Shown here: one piece after another, positions 7,738-16,874 of the stretch
How positions within the stretch are numbered: the first letter of the stretch is position 1
Layout of the letters: each line of letters opens with the position of its first letter
Assembly (NCBI GenBank): GCA_036491035.1
Contig: DASXCU010000109.1
Location: 1-64,000, forward strand
DNA from: Galbitalea sp036491035
GTDB taxonomy: Bacteria; Actinomycetota; Actinomycetes; Actinomycetales; Microbacteriaceae
Direction: 5' to 3'
DNA: 64,000 nt
The notes under the pieces: model-generated
What the model saw: the letters and a program-made list of their open reading frames with translations, nothing else
What the model was told of the DNA's origin: nothing
The model's database searches: none
Program-made: the position numbers and the translations under genes

Positions 7738-8958
7738 ATGGCACGGCACAACCTGCGAACGGTCATGTCTTTCGAGATCGTCCGCACGCTCACGAAGAAA
7801 CGCTTCTGGATCGCGACGCTCATCGTCCCGGTCGCGCTCGGCGTCGTCGGCGGACTCGTCGCCCTGTCGAGTAACGCGACCGACAACAGTGTGAACTCGC
7901 AGAAGTCCGCGAAGTTCAGCTTCAGCTACATCGACGCGTCAGGTGATGTCGACCCGGCGATCGTGACCTCCATCGGCGGCACGAAGGCGAGCTCCGCGAG
8001 CCAGGCGATCGCCGACGTGAAGGCCGGCAAGCTGGATGCCTTCTTCGACTATCCGGCGGATCCCGCGAAACAACACACCAGGGTCTACGGCACCGACGAG
8101 GGGATCTTCGCCAACGGTAAGTATTCGTCGGTCGCTACACAGATTCTCGTCGCCAGCTCCCAGGCCAAAATCAACGACCCGACGCTGACGAAGCTCGTGC
8201 AGGGCAACGTGTCCGTCGACTCGACCACCTACAAGGCGGGTAAGAAGTCGAGCGGAATCAACGGCGTCATCCCGCCGCTCATCTTCCTCGTTCTGTTCTA
8301 CGTCGTCATCCTGTTGCTGGGCAACCAGATGCTGACGAGCACTCTGGAGGAGAAGGAGAACAGGGTCACCGAGATGATCCTCGTCACGATGAACGCCACG
8401 ACTCTCGTCGTCGGCAAGGTGCTCTCGCTGTTCATCGTCGGGGTGGTGCAGATTCTCGTGTTCGCGTTTCCAGTTGTGGTGGGATTCCTGTTCTTCCGGC
8501 AGAGCCTGAACCTGCCGAACCTGGACCTGTCCGCCCTGACGTTCAATCCGGAACAGATGATCGTCGGAGCGCTGCTGCTGCTTGGCGGGTTCGTCCTGTT
8601 TACCGGAACACTCGTCGCCGTCGGCGCCCTCATGCCGACGGTTAAGGAAGCCGGGCCGGTGTTCGGTATCATGATGGCGCTGATCTTCATCCCGTTCTAC
8701 GCGGTGGCGCTGGTCGTCTCGGACCCGAGCGCACCGATTGTTCAGATCTTCACCTACTTCCCGTACTCGGCACCGGTAACCGCGATGCTGCGAAACGGGT
8801 TCGGTTCGATGAGCCTGCTCGAGTCGGCCATCGTGATCGTCGAGGTGTTCGCGATCGGCATCATCGTGCTCCAGCTCGGTGTGCGGCTGTTCCAGTACGG
8901 GTCGATCGAGTACGCGAAGAAGGTCTCGCTGAAGACGGTGTTCGCGCGAGGGCGCTGA
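7738..8958 (+). CDS. ABC-2 type exporter permease, NatB-like
   Basis: A 406-residue membrane protein with one N-terminal helix (about residues 22-42), an extracellular domain to about residue 180, and five or six C-terminal helices. This is the NatB/CcmB-type layout. The motif LTSTLEEKENRVTEMILVT after the second helix is characteristic of Na+-efflux-type ABC-2 permeases. It follows the ATPase gene by two bases, so the two form one operon and one complex. Confidence 0.88.
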   Translation: MARHNLRTVMSFEIVRTLTKKRFWIATLIVPVALGVVGGLVALSSNATDNSVNSQKSAKFSFSYIDASGDVDPAIVTSIGGTKASSASQAIADVKAGKLDAFFDYPADPAKQHTRVYGTDEGIFANGKYSSVATQILVASSQAKINDPTLTKLVQGNVSVDSTTYKAGKKSSGINGVIPPLIFLVLFYVVILLLGNQMLTSTLEEKENRVTEMILVTMNATTLVVGKVLSLFIVGVVQILVFAFPVVVGFLFFRQSLNLPNLDLSALTFNPEQMIVGALLLLGGFVLFTGTLVAVGALMPTVKEAGPVFGIMMALIFIPFYAVALVVSDPSAPIVQIFTYFPYSAPVTAMLRNGFGSMSLLESAIVIVEVFAIGIIVLQLGVRLFQYGSIEYAKKVSLKTVFARGR

Positions 8959-8964
8959 CGGGGC

Positions 8965-9010
8965 TTGACATATTGTTAGGTACCTGACAAATTTGTTAGG
9001 TGCCTAACAA
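8965..9010 (+). promoter_or_regulatory. Leaderless promoter with tandem MarR operators
   Basis: The -35 TTGACA (8965-8970) and -10 CAAATT (8988-8993) are 17 bases apart and place the transcription start on the GTG at 9000. Two 18-base palindromes cover them: TTGTTAGGTACCTGACAA (8973-8990) and TTGTTAGGTGCCTAACAA (8993-9010), 20 bases centre to centre. The second extends into the first codons of the marR gene, a layout expected for autorepression. Confidence 0.8.
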
Positions 9011-9461
9011 CCAAGATGAGATTGACCGCGACGCGGCCGGCGGATGGGCGAAGAAATACTTCTTCGCGAGCCGTGCGCTGCTCGAGTCGGTGCTTCGTCC
9101 ATTCGATCTTGGCAATACGCAGTTCTACATCCTGTCGGTTCTCGCAACAGACGGCCCACTCGGCCAGCGCGAGCTCACTCGTCAGCTCGAGGTCGAGCGG
9201 GCGACCCTGAGCGCGATGATCAGCGCCCTCGTTCGCAAGGGGCTGATCACACAGACCGGCGCGCCCGACGACCAGCGCCAGAAGGTCCTGGACATCACTC
9301 CCGCGGGGCGGAGACTCTGGGCGAAAATCCCGAACCCGCTCACTCTCATCGCCTCCGTCGCATTCGACGGCGTCGATCCGGATGACCTGGCGACGGCACG
9401 TCGCGTACTCGTGGATGCGACCGCGCGGCTCAGCAACTACAAGAAGGAAATGAAGCAATGA
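9000..9461 (+). CDS. MarR-family transcriptional repressor
   Basis: A 153-residue winged-helix protein. QRELTRQLEVERATLSAMISALVRKGLI is the recognition segment (about residues 60-90), followed by the wing and a dimerisation helix at each end. The GTG start coincides with the predicted transcription start, so the message is leaderless. Two palindromic operators overlap its own promoter. It overlaps the downstream epimerase gene by 4 bases, so it probably controls itself and the epimerase. The inducer is unknown. Confidence 0.88.
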   Translation: MPNNQDEIDRDAAGGWAKKYFFASRALLESVLRPFDLGNTQFYILSVLATDGPLGQRELTRQLEVERATLSAMISALVRKGLITQTGAPDDQRQKVLDITPAGRRLWAKIPNPLTLIASVAFDGVDPDDLATARRVLVDATARLSNYKKEMKQ

Positions 9462-10273
9462 CAATTTTACTGACCGGAGGCACGGGGCTCGTTGGACCAC
9501 GACTGCTCGTCCGCCTCGTCGAGGCCGGCATCGATGTCCGCGCGCTGGTGCGCGCGGGCAAGGACGTTCCGGATGGCGTCGAGCGGAGTGAGGGCGACAT
9601 TCTCAGCCCCGAGACGCTGCCCGCTGCCGTCGACGGCGTCAGCGCGATCATCCATCTCGCCGCCGTGTTCCGTACAAGCGACGAGGACCTCGTCTGGCGG
9701 GTCAACCTCGAGGGAACGAAGAACCTCATCGCCGCAGCGCAACAGCACGCGCCCAGCGCACGCTTCCTGATGGCGAGCACCTCGAACGTCTACAACGACG
9801 ACCAGGCTCGGCCGGGTCGTGAGGACGACGAGGTCAGCGATTCGCGGGCGTACCCGGCCAGCAAGATTCAGGCCGAGGCAGAGCTGCGCGCGAGCGGTCT
9901 CAATTGGGGCATTCTTCGTCTTCCCTTCATCTATGGCGACGGCGACGGGCACCTCGAGGCGCTTCCCGCTCTCGCCGGCGCTCAGAACTGGCACGCCGCC
10001 CAGAAGCTCGGCGTCGCCCACCACGCGGACATCGCGACGGCGTTCCAGCTCGCGCTGACGGGAGCGATGGACGGTCGCACCGTCAACATCGCGGACGACT
10101 CGTCCGTCACCCTCTACGAGCTCGCCGAGCTGGTCGGCTTCGACTACGCGCAGTCAGCTGAACCGCTAGCCAACCCGTGGAAGGGTGTGACCGACGTATC
10201 GCTCGCGCGCAGTCTCGGGTTCCGGCCAACCGTGCCGACCATCTACGCTGCGATACGCGAAGGCCTGCTCTAG
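9458..10273 (+). CDS. NAD(P)-dependent epimerase/dehydratase (extended SDR)
   Basis: A 271-residue atypical or extended short-chain dehydrogenase. The dinucleotide loop GGTGLVG spans residues 7-13 and the catalytic pair is Y132-x3-K136 (YPASK), with Ser in MASTSN ahead of it. The fold is shared with sugar nucleotide epimerases and NmrA-like reductases, so the substrate is open. ATGA overlap with marR indicates coupling and shared repression. The 3' end overlaps a convergent VOC gene by 4 bases. Confidence 0.82.
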   Translation: MTILLTGGTGLVGPRLLVRLVEAGIDVRALVRAGKDVPDGVERSEGDILSPETLPAAVDGVSAIIHLAAVFRTSDEDLVWRVNLEGTKNLIAAAQQHAPSARFLMASTSNVYNDDQARPGREDDEVSDSRAYPASKIQAEAELRASGLNWGILRLPFIYGDGDGHLEALPALAGAQNWHAAQKLGVAHHADIATAFQLALTGAMDGRTVNIADDSSVTLYELAELVGFDYAQSAEPLANPWKGVTDVSLARSLGFRPTVPTIYAAIREGLL

Positions 10274-10668
10274 TCTTCGATGCCGGCGGCTTGAACGACC
10301 TCGAAGCGATTGCCGTCGACATCCCGGGCCTGGAACATCACCGGCACACCCGGCCAGCGGAGCAGTTCGCCCACGGTGATCCCGTTGGACGTCAGGTACT
10401 CGTGCGTCGCGGCGGCATCCGCCGTCTCGAACCGGATGCCCGTCTCGCCGCCGACCGGGGTGTGTTCGCTCGCCGCGACGAGCGAGATCGTGACCGGGGT
10501 GGCGGGGAACCCGAGCATGATCCACCGCGAACCGAGCTGGGGGAGTGGGGCATCCACCCGCACCGCGAAACCGAGGACGTCGCGATAGAACGCGAGTGCC
10601 GCGTCCTGGTCGGAGACCGGGATGCCGATCGTCGAGATGCCGGTGATGCCGGAGTCGTTGCTGGTCAT
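10270..10668 (-). CDS. VOC-family (glyoxalase-like) protein
   Basis: A 132-residue VOC protein. ISTIGIPVSDQDAALAFYRDVLGF opens the first unit and the protein closes with ARDVDGNRFEVVQ, the usual end of the second metal-binding unit. The ATG preceded by AAGGGA was chosen over an upstream ATG without a ribosome site. Monocistronic and convergent with the epimerase. Bleomycin or fosfomycin resistance-type or glyoxalase activity cannot be separated by sequence alone. Confidence 0.78.
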   Translation of the reverse strand: MTSNDSGITGISTIGIPVSDQDAALAFYRDVLGFAVRVDAPLPQLGSRWIMLGFPATPVTISLVAASEHTPVGGETGIRFETADAAATHEYLTSNGITVGELLRWPGVPVMFQARDVDGNRFEVVQAAGIED

Positions 10669-10751
10669 GGAGGGTCCCTTCCCATCGTGGAGCGTGGTGC
10701 TCGTCACAGAGATGACGAGTTCCCCGTGCGGCAATCGACAGGATGCGGAAA

Positions 10752-11552
10752 TTACTCGCCGGTGAATTTCGGCGCTCGGCGCTCGGCGAACGCGGCGAAC
10801 GCCTCACCGAGATCCCTGCTTGGAAGGAAAGCGGAGTTCCATGCGGCGACATAACGCAGGCCTGCTTCGACGCGGGGCGCGCGTTCCGCATCGAGCACAT
10901 CCTTCACCCCGCGCACGACCAGCGGCGAGTTCGCGGCGATCTCACGGGCGAGGCCCATGGCCGCATCCCGGAGCGAGGACGCGTCGTCGTAGACGGAGTT
11001 CACCAGACCGATCCGCTCGGCGCGCGCCGCGTCGATGTCGCCGCCGGTGAGAGCCAGTTCGCGCAGGTGGCCGTCACCGATGATTCCGACGAGACGCTGC
11101 AGACTGCCTAGGTCGGCGACGATCGCCACCTTCGTCTCGCGCACGCTGAACTTCGCGGACGACGTCGCCAGCCGGATGTCCGTCGCGGCGATGAGGTCGA
11201 TCCCGCCTCCGATGCACCAGCCGTCGATCGCCGAGATGATGGGGGTACGGCAGTCGGCAACCGCGGTGAGGGCTGCCTGCCATTCGCGCACCTGCGTGAG
11301 AACCCTCGTGCGCTCGGACGCGCTGGCCGTGCCGGAGCCGAGCGGCGCGAAGAGCGGGGCGACATCCTTCAGGTCCAGGCCGAACGAGAAGTTCACACCG
11401 CTTCCACCGAGGATTATGGCGCGAACGCCGGCGTTCGCGTCGAGCGCCCGGAACACCTCAGGCAGCTCCCGGAAGAACTCGAATCCCATGGATGGCTGGG
11501 TCAGGGTGACGAGGGCGACGTCTCCGTCGTGCTCGACCGAAAAAGCATTCAT
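10752..11552 (-). CDS. Crotonase-fold enzyme, dienoyl-CoA isomerase-like
   Basis: A 266-residue enoyl-CoA hydratase/isomerase family protein. The oxyanion hole residues are in NFSFGLDLKD and DGWCIGGGIDLI. The active-site segment RETKVAIVADLGSLQRL carries Glu and a downstream Asp spaced as in delta3,5-delta2,4-dienoyl-CoA isomerase (ECH1 type) rather than the two Glu of a hydratase. A role in beta-oxidation of unsaturated acyl-CoA is inferred. It is alone on its strand, 83 bases upstream of the VOC gene. Confidence 0.82.
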   Translation of the reverse strand: MNAFSVEHDGDVALVTLTQPSMGFEFFRELPEVFRALDANAGVRAIILGGSGVNFSFGLDLKDVAPLFAPLGSGTASASERTRVLTQVREWQAALTAVADCRTPIISAIDGWCIGGGIDLIAATDIRLATSSAKFSVRETKVAIVADLGSLQRLVGIIGDGHLRELALTGGDIDAARAERIGLVNSVYDDASSLRDAAMGLAREIAANSPLVVRGVKDVLDAERAPRVEAGLRYVAAWNSAFLPSRDLGEAFAAFAERRAPKFTGE

Positions 11553-11588
11553 CCCCGCACCCTACCCGGAGCCGTATCCTGTGGAATT

Positions 11589-12494
11589 GTGAGCAGCGAC
11601 GCGCAGGCCTTCGATCCGGACGAGATCGCGAGCGCGGTCGCGAACCTCGTATCCGAGCACTACGTCTTCCCGGAGCAGGCGGCCGACCTGTCAGGCCTCC
11701 TCCGCACGAGGATCGGTGCCGGTGACTATCGGTCCGTCTCGGAACCCGCGGAACTGGCGACAATCCTGACGACGGACCTGCAGTCGACTAATGGTGATCG
11801 GCACCTCCGCGTGCTGCACACCGCCGAACCGGTCGCGGACCTGGCCGACGAGGACGAAGAGCTCGCCGTGTGGACGGCACGGGCGGATGCGGATTCCGGC
11901 GGCATCGCGAGGGTAGAGCTCCTGCAGGGCGAAGTCGGACTGGTCGAGCTCCGCCCCATCATCTACCCGGCCGAACTCGTGGCCGACCGAATCGCCGAGG
12001 CGATGACCATCGTGGGCGACGCCTCCGCGCTGATCCTCGATGTGCGGAACTGCGTCGGCGGAAGCCCGGACACGGTCGCACTGATCTGCAGCTACGTGTT
12101 CGACGACAAGCCCGTGCACCTGAACTCGATGGTGGACGGGTCGGGTGCGGAGACGAGCCAGTCCTGGACGCTCGCGTCCGTGCCGGGCCGACGCTTCGGC
12201 GGCGAGAAGCCCGTGGCGGTGCTCGTCGGTTCCGACACGTTCTCCGGCGGCGAAGAGCTCGCCTACGACCTCCAACAGCTCGGCCGCGCGACGATCGTGG
12301 GCGAGCAGACGGGCGGTGGCGCGCACCCCCGGGTTGGTTTTCGCGTGTACGCAAACCTCGAGGCCACGATCCCCGTGGCTCGCGCGAGGAATCCGGTCTC
12401 CGGGACGAACTGGGAACTCATCGGCGTCACGCCCGACATCCCGATCGCCGGTGACCGTGCGCTGGACCGGGCTCTCGAGCTACTCTCCGACTGA
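11589..12494 (+). CDS. S41 (tail-specific protease/IRBP-type) family protein
   Basis: A 301-residue protein with an N-terminal helical domain (PDEIASAVANLVSEHYVFPE) and a C-terminal S41 core. LILDVRNCVGGS and GSDTFSGGEELAYDL, with the candidate nucleophile Ser, match IRBP-like S41 proteins. No PDZ domain and no signal peptide are seen, so it is likely cytosolic. GTG start with TATCCT eight bases upstream. Its end overlaps the GH130 gene by 15 bases in convergent orientation. Peptidase activity is inferred from family membership. Confidence 0.8.
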   Translation: MSSDAQAFDPDEIASAVANLVSEHYVFPEQAADLSGLLRTRIGAGDYRSVSEPAELATILTTDLQSTNGDRHLRVLHTAEPVADLADEDEELAVWTARADADSGGIARVELLQGEVGLVELRPIIYPAELVADRIAEAMTIVGDASALILDVRNCVGGSPDTVALICSYVFDDKPVHLNSMVDGSGAETSQSWTLASVPGRRFGGEKPVAVLVGSDTFSGGEELAYDLQQLGRATIVGEQTGGGAHPRVGFRVYANLEATIPVARARNPVSGTNWELIGVTPDIPIAGDRALDRALELLSD

Positions 12495-13553
12495 ACGATC
12501 CAGTCGGGCGACGCCGATCTTCGAGTCCGCCATTCCGTAGAACACGAAGCGCTGCCCCTCGATCTCCTCGATCGCGGTCGGGAAGACGACGTTCGGAACG
12601 ATGCCGCTCCGCTCCTCCTCGGTCTCCGCGGCGAGCAGCGGTTCGCTGGTGCGGGCCAGGACACGAGAGGGATCGTCCGCGTCGAGGATCATGGCGCCCG
12701 CCGAATAGTTGACGCCGGGCTGCTGGTCGGTGTGCGGAATGAGCTCGCCCGTCACGCCGTGGTGCAGCAACAGCCAGCCCTCCTCTACTCGGATGGGCGG
12801 CGGTCCGCTGCCGATCTTCAGTTCCTCGAACGGGAATTCCGGTGCGGCGAGAAGCCGACTCTGTCCCCAGAACGCCAGTCGGCTCACATCGCGCTCGACT
12901 TCCTCGACCGGGATGTACGCGATCCAGATGCTCTGCCGCGTGTCCTCGACGCCCGAGGGGACGCGAACGCCCTGCCCGGGTTTGATCTCATCGAGGTCCC
13001 ACATCGGCCGATGCAGGACGGCGAAGCTCTCCACGCCGTCGGGTGCGGTCACCGGCTCGGGAAAGAACACCGTGTCCTTGTTGTGGAACAGGTTGAGATC
13101 CGCGTCGAGGCCGTCGTCGTATGCGAAGAGCGCGGGTCCGAGACGCGCCCACTCGCGCAAATCGGTCGAGGTCGCGATCGCGGTCTTCGGCCCGAGCGGC
13201 CCATAGGCGACATACGTCATGACGTGCAGGCCGAGCCGCGGGATGTACGTCACCCTCGGATCCTCGACGCCCGCGTTCGACGCACCGTGCTCCCAACCGC
13301 GATCGGGTTCGAGAACGATTCCCTCACGCTCGACCCCCACCGGGATGCCGTGCTCGATCGTCACGCGCGCGAGCCCGACGCGACTGATGTTGCCGGTCGC
13401 GACGAGCCGGGGCAGCAGGTAGAGCGTGCCGTCGCGTGCGTGTCCCGAGCCTGGATTCAGCACCCCCTCGGCCTCGAGATCATTTCCCGGTTCGGGCGTC
13501 ATGACGACGCCCGCCCTGGTCAGTGTGTACGGAAACTGGCTGGAGTTACTCAC
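12480..13553 (-). CDS. GH130 beta-mannoside phosphorylase-like glycosidase
   Basis: A 357-residue five-bladed beta-propeller typical of GH130. The signature GVEDPR (95-100) carries the family's catalytic Asp; further blades show KTAIATSTDLREWARLGP and the C-terminal FYGMADSKIGVARL. GH130 enzymes phosphorolyse or hydrolyse beta-mannosides. It is the last gene of a four-gene operon after a sugar ABC importer, which fits intracellular breakdown of an imported manno-oligosaccharide. The exact linkage is not determinable here. Confidence 0.87.
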   Translation of the reverse strand: MSNSSQFPYTLTRAGVVMTPEPGNDLEAEGVLNPGSGHARDGTLYLLPRLVATGNISRVGLARVTIEHGIPVGVEREGIVLEPDRGWEHGASNAGVEDPRVTYIPRLGLHVMTYVAYGPLGPKTAIATSTDLREWARLGPALFAYDDGLDADLNLFHNKDTVFFPEPVTAPDGVESFAVLHRPMWDLDEIKPGQGVRVPSGVEDTRQSIWIAYIPVEEVERDVSRLAFWGQSRLLAAPEFPFEELKIGSGPPPIRVEEGWLLLHHGVTGELIPHTDQQPGVNYSAGAMILDADDPSRVLARTSEPLLAAETEEERSGIVPNVVFPTAIEEIEGQRFVFYGMADSKIGVARLDRSVGE

Positions 13554-13560
13554 GATCTAT

Positions 13561-14505
13561 CTATCCCTTAACGCCGGATCCGATATCGGTCGAGACGAAG
13601 TAGCGCTGGAACACGATGAACAGGATGACCACGGGTGCGGCCAGCACCGCGGCTCCGGCCAGCGCCGCGCCGAACGGGTTGGTCGCCGTGTTTGCAACGT
13701 TGCTGATGTAGTTGGCCAGCGACACCGCGAGCGGCTGGATGGCGGCGTTCTTCGTGATCAGGAACGGCCACAGGAACTCGTTCCACGGCCCGATAAACGT
13801 CAGCAGTACCGCCGTGATGAGAGCTGGGCGCACGAGCGGCAGCGCGATCCTGCGCAGCACCTGGAACTCACTAGCGCCGTCGATCCTCGCCTGCTCGAAC
13901 ATCTCCCGCGGGAGTTGCAGGAAATACTGCCGGAAGATGATGACCGCGGTCGAGTTGATCGCGAAGGGCAGGATCATCCCGAGATAGTTGTCGGCGAGTC
14001 CGTAGTCGCGCGCGATCAACACGTAGAGCGGGATGATCAGCAACTGGAACGGCACCACCTGCACCAGCAGTGCGAGTGCGAACGTCACCCCGCGCCCGCG
14101 CCACTGCAGTTGGGCGAGGGCGTAGCCGACGAGCACACCAAAGACCATGGTGCACAGGAGTACCCCGATGGTGAAGATGCTCGAGTTCAGCAACCCCTGG
14201 AACAGGTTGATGCTCTTGTTGATCTCGGTGTAGTTCGTGCCGCTGATGTTCGCCGGGTTGGGGAGCAGGCCGCCGACCGTAGTGTCGAGCTTCGTCTGCA
14301 GCGACCCGATGATCATGTAATAGAACGGGAACAGGAAGACCACGGCGCCCAGCCCGAGAACGACGCCGCGCAGGATGGTCTGGCCGCGCGACATCCGCGG
14401 GTCAGCGTTGCGCACTCGCCGACTCGAGCGCTTCGGTCGCGCCGATGTGATCGGAGTCTCGAGGTCGGCCATCGCCTCGGTCTTCTCTTCGGAGTAGCTG
14501 CTCAT
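13561..14505 (-). CDS. Carbohydrate ABC importer permease, MalG type
   Basis: A 314-residue inner-membrane permease with six helices. The EAA loop EQARIDGASEFQVLRRIALP contacts the shared ATPase. A basic cytosolic N-terminus of about 50 residues precedes helix 1. It starts one base after the stop of the MalF-type partner. No ATPase is encoded nearby, so an MsiK-like shared ATPase elsewhere is expected, as in other actinobacterial sugar importers. Confidence 0.92.
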   Translation of the reverse strand: MSSYSEEKTEAMADLETPITSARPKRSSRRVRNADPRMSRGQTILRGVVLGLGAVVFLFPFYYMIIGSLQTKLDTTVGGLLPNPANISGTNYTEINKSINLFQGLLNSSIFTIGVLLCTMVFGVLVGYALAQLQWRGRGVTFALALLVQVVPFQLLIIPLYVLIARDYGLADNYLGMILPFAINSTAVIIFRQYFLQLPREMFEQARIDGASEFQVLRRIALPLVRPALITAVLLTFIGPWNEFLWPFLITKNAAIQPLAVSLANYISNVANTATNPFGAALAGAAVLAAPVVILFIVFQRYFVSTDIGSGVKG

Positions 14506-14506
14506 G

Positions 14507-15472
14507 TCAGTCCTGCCTTCCCGCGAAACGATTCTGGAAGAACGCGATGATCAGCACCAGGATGACCAGGATCACGCCGATCGCGGCCGCGACGTCCGGC
14601 TGTCCCTGCTCGATGCCCTTCTGGTACATGATCAGTACGGGTGAGGCAGATGCCCCGTCCGGACCACCGCCGTTGGTCAGCAGGTACGGCTCGGTGAAGA
14701 GGTTCGCGCCTGTAACCGTCGAGACGAGCAGCACGAGCAGGGTTGCCGTCCGCACTCCCGGCACTGTCACCGAGAAGAAGCTGCGGACCGATCCCGCACC
14801 ATCCGTCGAGGCGGACTCGTAGAGTTCCTTCGGCACGTTTTGAAGCGCTGCCAGATACAGCAGGATGTAGAACCCGAGCTGCTTCCATGTCACGAACAGC
14901 GCGATGATCGGCATGGCCCAGCTCGAATTGATCAGCCACGACGGGCTCGGTGCGAGCGGGCCGAGGATGTGGTTCACAAGGCCGTTCCCGTTGAACAGGA
15001 AGCTCCAGATCGCGACGACCGCGATGCTGGCCGTGACGTACGGGATGTAATAGCTGACCCGAAGGAACGTCTTGGCGTGCACGACCTTGTTCAGCGCGGT
15101 CGCGAGGACCATCGACAGCACCACCGTCAGCGGCACATTGATGATCAGGAAGATCCCGACGTTGCCGAACGAGCGGATGACCGCGGGGTCAGTGACCGCC
15201 GTGACGTAGTTGTCGAACCCGACCCACGGTCGCGAAACCTTCGCCCCCGGCGCCGCAAAGAAGAAGTCGTGGAAGGAGATCCATACCGAGTACAGCACCG
15301 GGTACGCGAAGACCGCGAGCACGAAGATGAGGTACGGGGCGCTGAACAGGAGGCCGAGCGGATTCCGCCCGAGTGGTCGCCAGCCGCGATGGCGCGTTCC
15401 ACCCGTCGCATCCTTTACGGGTCCGCGTCCCGCGGAGGCCGCACTCGCGGGTCGATCGATCGTTGTCGTCAT
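14507..15472 (-). CDS. Carbohydrate ABC importer permease, MalF type
   Basis: A 321-residue permease with six membrane helices and the EAA-like loop ELYESASTDGAGSVRSFFSV near residue 215. The first helix (LLFSAPYLIFVLAVFAYPVLY) follows a basic N-terminus. It lies between the binding protein (10 bases upstream) and the MalG-type permease. Confidence 0.92.
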   Translation of the reverse strand: MTTTIDRPASAASAGRGPVKDATGGTRHRGWRPLGRNPLGLLFSAPYLIFVLAVFAYPVLYSVWISFHDFFFAAPGAKVSRPWVGFDNYVTAVTDPAVIRSFGNVGIFLIINVPLTVVLSMVLATALNKVVHAKTFLRVSYYIPYVTASIAVVAIWSFLFNGNGLVNHILGPLAPSPSWLINSSWAMPIIALFVTWKQLGFYILLYLAALQNVPKELYESASTDGAGSVRSFFSVTVPGVRTATLLVLLVSTVTGANLFTEPYLLTNGGGPDGASASPVLIMYQKGIEQGQPDVAAAIGVILVILVLIIAFFQNRFAGRQD

Positions 15473-15481
15473 TGCGGCCTC

Positions 15482-16771
15482 CTACGGCTGCGTCTCGATG
15501 AGGTTGAGCTTGGCCGCGGAGGCCGCGAGGGACGCCTTCAGGTTGCCGCCCTGGAAGATCACCGACTGGGACCACGAGTCCCGGAAGAACTGCAGCTCCT
15601 CGATGGCGTTGGGCCCGGGCGGATCCTCGACGGTGCGCGACGCCTGGTCGCCGAACGCCTGGTACGACGGGTTCGCCTTGAAGTAGGAGGCGTACGTCGT
15701 CGCGAGATTCTTGCGCAGCGGCATTTGCCCCGTGATCGAGAGGAGCTTGGCATCCGAGGCGCTGCTGGTGGAATACTTCAGGAAGTCCCACGCGGTCGCC
15801 TGGTTGGTGCAGGCCGAGTAGAGGCCGATGTTCTTCGCGTCGCTGAAGGTCCAGGTCTTCGCAGCCGTCGTGCCGTTCTTGGTCGGGACGGGGACCGAGC
15901 CCCAGTTGACCTTGCCCTTGTAGGTTGCGACCGCCCAGGGTCCGACGATCGCCATCGCGGCCTGGCCATCCGCGAACGCGTCGCCCGCGTACGCCTCCTG
16001 ACCGGCCAGCTTGTCTTTGTACATGGTCGACCAGAACTGGGCGACATCCAGCCCCGCCTGGTTGTCGAAGGTCGCCTTCTTGTTCTTGATCAGGAGGTCG
16101 CCACCAGTCTCAGCCGCGTAGAGCGGATAGAAGTCGAAGTTGCTCTGGAAGTACTCGCTCGTCGGCGCGGGAAGGATGGCGTGCGGCGCGACCTTCGCGG
16201 CCACGAGTTTCTTGGACGTCGCGATGAACTCCGCGTACGTTGCGAGCTCCGGATGGTCGGGGTCGAGCCCCGCCTTCTTGAACAGGGTCTTGTTGTAGAA
16301 GATCACGACCGGGTTCGACTTCCATGGCATCTGGAAGAAGTCGCCCTTCGAATCCTTGTACTGGTCGGCGACGGCGCCGCTGCGCGCCTCGATGTAGGCG
16401 GCGCCACCCGGGAACTTCGACAGGTCGACGAGACCGCCCTGCTTTTGGAATTGGCCAACCGCAGCGGGGGCCGTGTTGTAGATCAGGCACGGCGCGTTAC
16501 CCGCTGTGATCGAGGCGCCGATTACTTCCTCGCTGGTCTTGCCCGCAGGGATCTCCTGACCCGTGACCTGTTCGTCCGGATGGGTCTTATTCCAGGACGC
16601 AACGATTTGCTTGCCCCAGGTGACCTCCTGCGCATTATTCGAGTACCAGATCTTGATCGGGCCGTGGGAGGTGAGCGCGCCCGGACCGGGGCCACCCGAG
16701 GTTCCGCAGCCCGCCAGAAGCAGAGCTCCCGCCGCGAAAACTGCAGTGCTGAAAATCAGTCGACGTCGCAC
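15482..16771 (-). CDS. Sugar ABC importer substrate-binding lipoprotein (CUT1 family)
   Basis: A 429-residue extracellular binding protein with signal peptide and lipobox LLAGC (Cys22). The mature chain has the family 1 periplasmic binding fold seen in maltose and oligosaccharide importers, with KIWYSNN at the start, many aromatic residues, and the hinge segment AAMAIVGPW. First gene of the operon that ends in a GH130 enzyme, so a mannoside ligand is plausible. An inverted repeat lies in its leader region. Confidence 0.92.
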   Translation of the reverse strand: MRRRLIFSTAVFAAGALLLAGCGTSGGPGPGALTSHGPIKIWYSNNAQEVTWGKQIVASWNKTHPDEQVTGQEIPAGKTSEEVIGASITAGNAPCLIYNTAPAAVGQFQKQGGLVDLSKFPGGAAYIEARSGAVADQYKDSKGDFFQMPWKSNPVVIFYNKTLFKKAGLDPDHPELATYAEFIATSKKLVAAKVAPHAILPAPTSEYFQSNFDFYPLYAAETGGDLLIKNKKATFDNQAGLDVAQFWSTMYKDKLAGQEAYAGDAFADGQAAMAIVGPWAVATYKGKVNWGSVPVPTKNGTTAAKTWTFSDAKNIGLYSACTNQATAWDFLKYSTSSASDAKLLSITGQMPLRKNLATTYASYFKANPSYQAFGDQASRTVEDPPGPNAIEELQFFRDSWSQSVIFQGGNLKASLAASAAKLNLIETQP

Positions 16772-16789
16772 GGGTTACTCCTATCGAGC

Positions 16790-16817
16790 CGACCGACAAC
16801 GGTCGACTCTTCGACCG
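16790..16817 (-). promoter_or_regulatory. Inverted repeat upstream of the sugar importer operon
   Basis: CGACCG-ACAA-CGGTCG (16790-16805) is a perfect inverted repeat, with a third CGACCG at 16812-16817. It lies 19-46 bases upstream of the binding-protein start, where a LacI- or GntR-type repressor could block transcription. No regulator gene is adjacent. Confidence 0.4.
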
Positions 16818-16874
16818 TATGGCGCTGGGGTTGACCGGGATAGGTCTTGACAGGGGACGCCCTAGCATGGAGCG

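Noticed and set aside
14840..16834. 664-codon open frame on the plus strand
   Set aside because: It is antisense to the sugar importer genes, which have clear protein motifs; long antisense frames are expected at this GC content.
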